Positions 55,800-64,000 of a DNA stretch of 64,000 bases are shown here, in pieces. Each line of letters opens with the position of its first letter. Positions within the stretch are counted from its first letter, which is position 1. The DNA comes from Chondrosia reniformis (lineage: Eukaryota; Porifera; Demospongiae; Chondrillida; Chondrillidae). The notes under the pieces are model-generated. The model did not search any database and had not been told where the DNA came from. It worked only from the letters and a program-made list of their open reading frames with translations. The stretch lies in the NCBI GenBank assembly GCA_947172415.1, contig OX359198.1:5611401-5675400 (forward strand), written 5' to 3'. The translations under genes and the position numbers were made by a program.

Positions 55800-58700
55800 A
55801 AAGTATGCTAATATATACTAACTAATTTTCATACAAGTGATTGCTAGTCTGTCAAATATACACATGGTCAAATTAAAAACTCACCGACTATTGTTCCGTG
55901 GTGATGATTTGAACAAGATGTGACAAGAAACATGTAGAGAGGAAACGAGAGAAATTATGAAATTATGAAATGATACTTTACACAACTTTACACTCTGCAG
56001 TGAATGTATCAATGCATTTGGCTAAGTCTTTCACCATATTTATCTACACTTCATAAAAAACCGACTAATTACACTATATGAATACATACAAACTAATGCT
56101 CATACAAGTAATTGCAAGTCTGTAAAATGTACACATGGTCAAGTAAAAAACTCACAGTCTATTGTTCCGTGGTGATGATTTGAACAAGATGTGACAAGAA
56201 ACGGTAAAGAGGAAACGAAAGTAATTAGGAAATTATGAAATGATACTTTACACAACTTTACACTCTGCAGTGAATGTATCAATGCATTTGGCTAAGTCTT
56301 TCACCATATTTATCTACACTTCATAAAAAACCGACAAATTACATTATACGGATACATACAAACTAATGCTCATACAAGTAATTGCAAGTCTGTCAAATAT
56401 ACATATGGTCAAGTAAAAAACTCACATTCTATTGTTCCGTGGTGATGATTTGAACAAGATGTGACAAGAAACATGTACAGAGGAAACGAAAGCAATTAGG
56501 AAGTTTATGAAATGATACTATACACAATTTTAAACTCTGCAGTGAATGTATCAATGCATTTGGCTAAGTCTTTCACCATATTTATCTACACTTCATACAA
56601 ACCGACAAATTACACTATACGGATACATACAAACCAATGCTTATACAAGTAATTGCAAGTCTGTCAAATACGTATACGCATGGTCAAATTAAAAACTCAC
56701 CCACTATTGTTCCATGTTGATGATTTGAACAAGATGTGACGAGAAACATGTAGAGAGGAAACGAAAGCAATTAGAAAATTATGAAATGATACTTTACACA
56801 ACTTTACACTCTGCAGTGAATGTATCAATGCATTTGGCTAAGTCTTTCACCATATTTATCTACACTTCATACAAACCGATAATTTACACTATACGGATAC
56901 ATACAAACTAATGCTCATACAAGTAATTGCAAGTCTGTCAAATATATACATGGTCAAGTTAAAAACTCACAGTCTATTGTTCCGTGGTGATGATTTGAAC
57001 AAGATGTGACAAGAAACATGTAGAGAGGAAACGAGAGCAATTAGGAAATTACGAAATGATACTTTACACAACTTTACACTCTGCAGTGAATGTCTCAATG
57101 CATTTGGCTAAGTCTTTCACCATATCTATCTACACTTCATAAAAAACCCGACTAATTACACTATACAGATACATACAAACTAATGCTCATACAAGTTATT
57201 GCAAGTCTGTCAAATATACACATGGTCAAGTTAAAAACTCACCCACTATTGTTCCGTGGTGATGATTTGAACAAGATGTGACAAGAAACATGTAGAGAGG
57301 AAACGAAAGCAATTAGGAAAATTATGAAATGATACTTTACACAACTTTACACTCTGCAGTGAATGTATCAATGCATTTGGCTAAGTCTTTCACCATATTT
57401 ATCTACACTTCATACAAACCGACAAATTACACTATACAGATACATACAAACTAATGCTCATATAAGTAATTGCAAGTCTGTCAAATACGTAAACACATGG
57501 TCAAATTAAAAACTCACCGACTATTGTTCCATGGTGATAATTTGACCAAGATGTGACAAGAAACAGTAGAGAGGAAACGAGAGAAATTAGGAAATTATGA
57601 AATGATACTTTACACAACTTTACACTCTGCAGTGAATGTATCAATGCATTTGGCTAAGTCTTTCACCATATTTATCTACACTTCATAAAAAAACGACTAA
57701 TTACACTATATGGATACATACAAACTAATGCTCATACAAGTAATTGCAAGTCTGTCAAATATGTATTCACATGGTCAAGTAAAAAAACTTACAGTCTATT
57801 GTTCCGTGGTGATGATTTGAACAAAATGTGACAAGAAACATGCAGAGAGGAAATGAAAACAATTAGGAATCTTATGAAATGATATTTTACACAACTTTAC
57901 ACTCTGCAGTGAATGTATCAATGCATTTGGCTAAGTCTTTCACCATATTTATCTACACTTCATACAAACCGACATATTACACTATATGGATATATACAAA
58001 CTAATGCTCATACAAGTAATTGCAAGTCTGTCAAATACGTATACACATGGTCAAGTTAAAAACTCACAGTCTATTGTTCCATGGTGATGATTTGAACAAG
58101 ATGTGACAAGAAACATGTACAGAGGAAACGAAAGCAATTAGGAAAATTATGAAATGATACTTTACACAACTTTACACTCTGCAGTGAATGTATCAATGCA
58201 TTTGGCTAAGTCTTTCACCATATTTATCTACACTTCATACAAACCGACAAATTACACTATACAGATACATACAAACCAATGCTCATACAAGTAATTGCAA
58301 GTCTGTCAAATATGTATACACTTGGTCAAGTTAAAAACTCACAGTCTATTGTTCCGTGGTGATGATTTGAACAAGATGTGACAAGAAACATGTAGAGAGG
58401 AAACGAAAGCAATTAGGAAAATTATGAAATGATACTTTACACAACTTTACACTCTGCAGTGAATGTATCAATGCATTTGGCTAAGTCTTTCACTATATTC
58501 ATCTACACTTCATACAAACCGACAAATTACACTATACGGATACATACAAACTAATGCTCAGACAAGTAATTGCAAGTCTGTCAAATATACACATGGTCAA
58601 GTAAAAAACTCACAGTCTATTGTTCCGTGGTGATGATTTGAACAAGATGTGACAAGAAACATGTACAGAGGAAACGAAAGCAATTAGGAAAATTATGAAA

Positions 58701-61700
58701 TGATACTTTACACAACTTTACACTCTGCAGTGAATGTATCAATGCATTTGGCTAAGTCTTTCACCATATTTATCTACACTTCATACAAACCGACAAATTA
58801 CACTATACGGATACATACAAACTACAAGTAATTGCAAGTTTGTCAAATATGTATACACATGGTCAAATTAAAAACTCACACGCTATTGTTCCATGGTGAT
58901 GATTTGAACAAGATGTGACAAGAAACATGTAGAGAGGAAACAAGAGCAATTAGGAAATTTATCAAATGATACTTTACACAACTTTACACTCTGCAGTCAA
59001 TGTATCAATGCATTTGGCTAAGTCTTTCACCATATCTATCTACACTTCATACAACCGACAAATTACACTATACGGATACATACAAACTAATGCTCATAAA
59101 AGTAATTGCAAGTCTGTCAAATATACACATGGTCAAGGTAAAAACTCACAGTCTATTGTTCCGTGGTGATGATTTGAAGAAGATGTGACAAGAAACATGT
59201 AGAGAGGAAACGAGAGCAATTAGGAAATTTATCAAATGATACTTTACACAACTTTACACTCTGCAGTGAATGTATCAATGCATTTGGCTAAGTCTTTCAC
59301 CATATTTATCTACACTTCATAAAAAACCCGACTAATTACACTATACAGATACATACAAACTAATGCTCATACAAGTAATTGCAAGTCTGTCAAATATACA
59401 CATGGTCAAGTTAAAAACTCACCCACTATTGTTCCGTGGTGATGATTTGAACAAGATGTGACAAGAAACATGTAGAGAGGAAACGAAAGCAATTGGGAAA
59501 TTATGAAATGATACTTTACACAACTTTACACTCTGCAGTGAATGTATCAATGCATTTGGCTAAGTCTTTCACCATATTTATCTACATTTCATATAAACCG
59601 ACAAATTACACTATACGGATACATACAAACTAATGCTCATATAAGTAATTGCAAGTCTGTCAAATATGTATACACATGGTCAAATTAAAAACTCACCGAC
59701 TATTGTTCCATGGTGATGATTTGAACAAGATGTGACGAGAAACATGTAGAGAGGAAACGAAAGCAATTAGAAAATTATGAAATGATACTTTACACAACTT
59801 TACACTCTGCAGTCAATGTATCAATGCATTTGGCTAAGTCTTTCACCATATTTATCTACACTTCATAAAAAAACGACTAATTACACTATATGGATACATA
59901 CAAACTAATGCTCATACAAGTAATTGCAAGTCTGTCAAATATGTATTCACATGGTCAAGTAAAAAAACTCACAGTCTATTGTTCCGTGGTGATGATTTGA
60001 ACAAAATGTGACAAGAAACATGCAGAGAGGAAACGAAAGCAATTAGTAATCTTATGAAATGATATTTTACACAACTTTACACTCTGCAGTGAATGTATCA
60101 ATGCATTTGGCTAAGTCTTTCACCATATTTATCTACACTTCATACAAACCGACATATTACACTATATGGATACATACAAACTAATGCTCATACAAGTAAT
60201 TGCAAGTCTGTCAAATACGTATACACATGGTCAAGTTAAAAACTCACGGTCTATTGTTCCATGGTGATGATTTGAACAAGATGTGACAAGAAACATGTAG
60301 AGAGGAAACGAAAGCAATTAGGAAAATATGAAATGATACTTTACACAACTTTACACTTTGCAGTGAATGTATCAATGCATTTGGCTAAGTCTTTCACCAT
60401 ATTTATCTACAATTCATAAAAAAACCAACAAATTACACTATATGGAAACATACAAACTAATGCTCAGACAAGTAATTGCAAGTCTGTCAAATATACACAT
60501 GGTCAAGTTAAAAACTCACAGTCTATTGTTCCGTGGTGATGATTTGAACAAGATGTGACAAGAAACATGTAGAGAGGAAACGAAAGCAATTAGGAAATTT
60601 ATGAAATGATACTTTACTAAACTTAATACTCTGCAGTCAATGTATCAATGCATTTGGCTAAGTCTATCACCATATTTATATACACTTTATAAAAAACCGA
60701 CAAATTACACTATATGAATACATACAAACTAATGCTCATACAAGTAATTGCAAGTCTGTCAAATATACACATGGTCAAGTAAAAAACTCACAGTCTATTG
60801 TTCCACGGTGATGATTTGAACAGGATGTGACAAGAAACATGTAGAGAGGAAACGAAAGCAATTAGGAAATTATGAAATGATACTTTACACAACTTTACAC
60901 TCTGCAGTGAATGTATCAATGCATTTGGCTAAGTCTTTCACCATATTTATCTACACTTCATACAAACCGACAAATTACACTATACGGATACATACAAACT
61001 ACAAGTAATTGCAAGTTTGTCAAATATGTATACACATGGTCAAATTAAAAACTCACCCACTATTGTTTCGTGGTGATGATTTGAACAAGATGTGACAAGA
61101 AACATGTAGAGAGGAAACGAAAGCAATTAGGAAATTACGAAATGATACTTTACACTCTGCAGTGAATGTATCAATGTATTTGGCTAAGTCTTTCACTATA
61201 TTTATCTACACTTTATAAAAAACCGACTAATTACACTATATGAATACATACAAACTAATGGTCATACAAGTAATTGCAAGTCTGTCAAATATACACATGG
61301 TCAAGTAAAAAACTCACAGTCTATTGTTCCGTGGTGATGATTTGAACAAGATGTGACAAGAAACATGTAGAGAGGAAACGAAAACAATTAGGAAAATTAT
61401 GAAATGATACTTTACACAACTTTACACTCTGCAGTGAATGTATCAATGCATTTGGCTAAGTCTTTCACCATATTTATCTACACTTCATACAAACCGATAA
61501 ATTACACTATACGGATACATACAAACTACAAGTAATTGCAAGTTTGTCAAATATGTATACACATGGTCAAATTAAAAACTCACCCACTATTGTTCCGTGG
61601 TGATGATTTGAACAAGATGTGACAAGAAACATGTAGAGAGGAAACGAAAGCAATTAGGAAATTACGAAATGATACTTTACACAACTTTACACTCTGCAGT

Positions 61701-64000
61701 GAATGTATCAATGCATTTGGCTAAGTCTTTCACCATATCTATCTACACTTTATAAAAAACCGACAAATTACACTATACGGATACATACAAACTAATGCTC
61801 ATACAAGTAATTGCAAGTCTGTCAAATATACACATGGTCAAGTTAAAAACTCACACGCTATTGTTCCGTGGTGATGATTTGAACAAGATGTGACAAGAAA
61901 CATGTAGAGAGGAAACGAGAGCAATTAGGAAATTTATCAAATGATACTTTACACAACTTTACACTCTGCAGTGAATGTATCAATGCATTTGGCTAAGTCT
62001 TTCACCATATTTATCTACACTTCATAAAAAACCCGACTAATTACACTATACAGATACATACAAACTAATGCTCATACAAGTAATTGCAAGTCTGTCAAAT
62101 ATACACATGGTCAAGTTAAAAACTCACCCACTATTGTTCCGTGGTGATGATTTGAACAAGATGTGACAAGAAACATGTAGAGAGGAAACGAAAGCAATTA
62201 GGAAATTATGAAATGATACTTTACACAACTTTACACTCTGCAGTGAATGTATCAATGCATTTGGCTAAGTCTTTCACCATATTTATCTACATTTCATATA
62301 AACCGACAAATTACACTATACGGATATATACAAACTAATGCTCATACAAGTAATTACAAGTCTGTCAAATATACACATGGTCAAGTAAAAAACTCACAGC
62401 CTATTGTTCCGTGGTGATGATTTGAACAAGATGTGACAAGAAACATGTAGAGAGGAAACGAAGGCAATTAGGAAAATTATGAAATGATACTTTACACAAC
62501 TTTACACTCTGCAGTGAATGTATCAATGCATTTGGCTAAGTCTTTCACCATATTTATCTACACTTCATACAAACCGACAAATTACACTATACGGATACAT
62601 ACAAACTAATGCTCATACAAGTAATTGCAAGTCTGTCAAATATGTATACACATGGTCAAATTAAAAACTCACCGACTATTGTTCCGTGGTGATGATTTGA
62701 ACAAGATGTGACAAGAAACATGTAGAGAGGAAATGAAAGCAATTAGGAAATTATGAAATGATACTTTACACAACTTTACACTCTGCAGTGAATGAATCAA
62801 TGCATTTGGCTAAGTCTTTCACCATATTTATCTACACTTCATAAAAAACCGACTAATTACACTATATGAATACATAAAAACTAATGCTCATACAAGTAAC
62901 TGCAAGTCTGTCAAATACGCATGGTCAAGTAAAAAACTCACAGTCTATTGTTCCGTGGTGATGATTTGAACAAGATGTGACAAGAAACATGTAGAGAGGA
63001 AACGAAAGCAATTAAGAAATTATGAAATGATACTTTACACAACTTTACACTCTGCAGTGAATGTATCAATGCATTTGGCTAAGTCTTTCACCATATTTAT
63101 CTACACTTCATACAAACTGACAAATTACACTATACGGATACATACAAACTAATGCTCATACAAGTAATTGCAAGTCTGTCAAATATGTATACACATGGTC
63201 AAGTAAAAAACTCACGTTCTATTGTTCCATGGTGATGATTTGAACAATATGTGACAAGATACATGTAGAGAGGAAACGAAAGCAATTAGGAAAATTATGA
63301 AATGATACTTTACACAACTTTACACTCTGCAGTGAATGTATCAATGCATTTGGATAAGTTTTTCACCATATTTATCTACACTTCATACAAATCGACAAAT
63401 AACACTATAGGGATACATACAAACTAATGCTCATACAAGTAATTGCAAGTCTGTCAAATACGTATGTATACACATGGTCATGTAAAAAACTCACCCACTA
63501 TTGTTCCGTGGTGATGATTTGAACAAGATGTGACAAGAAACATGTAGAGAGGAAACGAAAGCAATTAGGAAATTTATGAAATGATACTTTACACAACGTT
63601 ACACTCTGCAGTGAATGTATCAATGCATTTGGCTAAGTCTTTCACCATATTTATCTACACTTCATAAAAAACCAACAAATTACACTATATGGATACATAC
63701 AAACTAATGCTCATACAAGTAATTGCAAGTCTGTCAAATATACACATGGTCAAGTAAAAAACTCACAGCCTATTGTTTCGTGGTGATGATTTGAACAAGA
63801 TGTGACAAGAAACATGTACAGAGGAAACGAAAGCAATTAGGAAAATTATGAAATGATACTTTACACAACTTTACACTCTGCAGTGAATGTATCAATGCAT
63901 TTGGCTAAGTCTTTCACCATATTTATCTACACTTCATACAAACCGACAAATTACACTATACAGATACATACAAACCAATGCTCATACAAGTAATTGCAAG
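55800..64000. repeat. 271-bp satellite array 3 with higher-order structure
   Basis: About 30 monomers, running off the window. The subtype differs from array 1: TTTGGCTAAGTC, CATATTTATC, and often CATAAAAAACCGAC or TATGTATACACATGG. Monomer lengths vary by a few bases. Marker variants recur about 2180 bp apart (57661/59841, 57131/59311, 58821/60999), i.e. an 8-monomer higher-order unit. Confidence 0.95.

Overview
The window is animal nuclear DNA: GT-AG introns, retrotransposons, intronic satellite and an innate-immune NLR gene family. CARD/Death-NACHT-LRR genes in tandem, with the compact introns and ACGTA-rich sequence seen here, fit a demosponge such as Amphimedon. That assignment is inferred from gene content; no database was searched.

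Layout. The window holds almost two copies of a unit of about 32-34 kb, head to tail. Each unit reads left to right: (1) a 271-bp satellite array (1-4805; 21060-36920, split by a Ty3/gypsy element; 55800-64000, running off the end); (2) a tRNA-like scrap and a Penelope-like retroelement tail (about 5070-5640; 37195-37705); (3) the body of an NLR gene on the minus strand (5897-16921; 38036-50880), with LRR exons, a 1.7-kb NACHT exon, a Death-domain exon, Ser/Pro/acid-rich linker exons and a CARD-like exon; (4) a short spacer; (5) a plus-strand, internally deleted prohibitin (PHB1) copy (17690-18991; 51649-52848); (6) three minus-strand exons coding LRR-like sequence and an acidic SEEEPL repeat, with the stop codon (19500-20812; 53483-55551); then the next satellite array.

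Main interpretation. Exon phases match across the satellite: the last LRR exon left of the gene body ends in phase 1, and the first exon beyond the array starts in phase 1. The simplest model is that each NLR gene runs through the satellite, which lies in one giant intron (about 17.2 kb for the central gene). Gene A (5897-16921) then loses its 3' end off the left edge. Gene B (50880 down to 19500) is complete except perhaps for a 5' exon. Only the 3' end of gene C (55551-53483) is visible.

The N-terminal half is built from phase 1-1 modules. Gene B carries an extra [linker-linker-Death] block, giving CARD-linker-Death-linker-Death-NACHT-LRR, whereas gene A has one Death domain. These proteins would be cytosolic sensors in which LRR-like repeats gate a NACHT ATPase and the CARD/Death domains recruit downstream partners.

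The units have since diverged through a LINE insertion, hairpin-ended elements and MITEs, expansion of the acidic repeat from 9 to 18 units, and loss of a splice acceptor in the second prohibitin copy.
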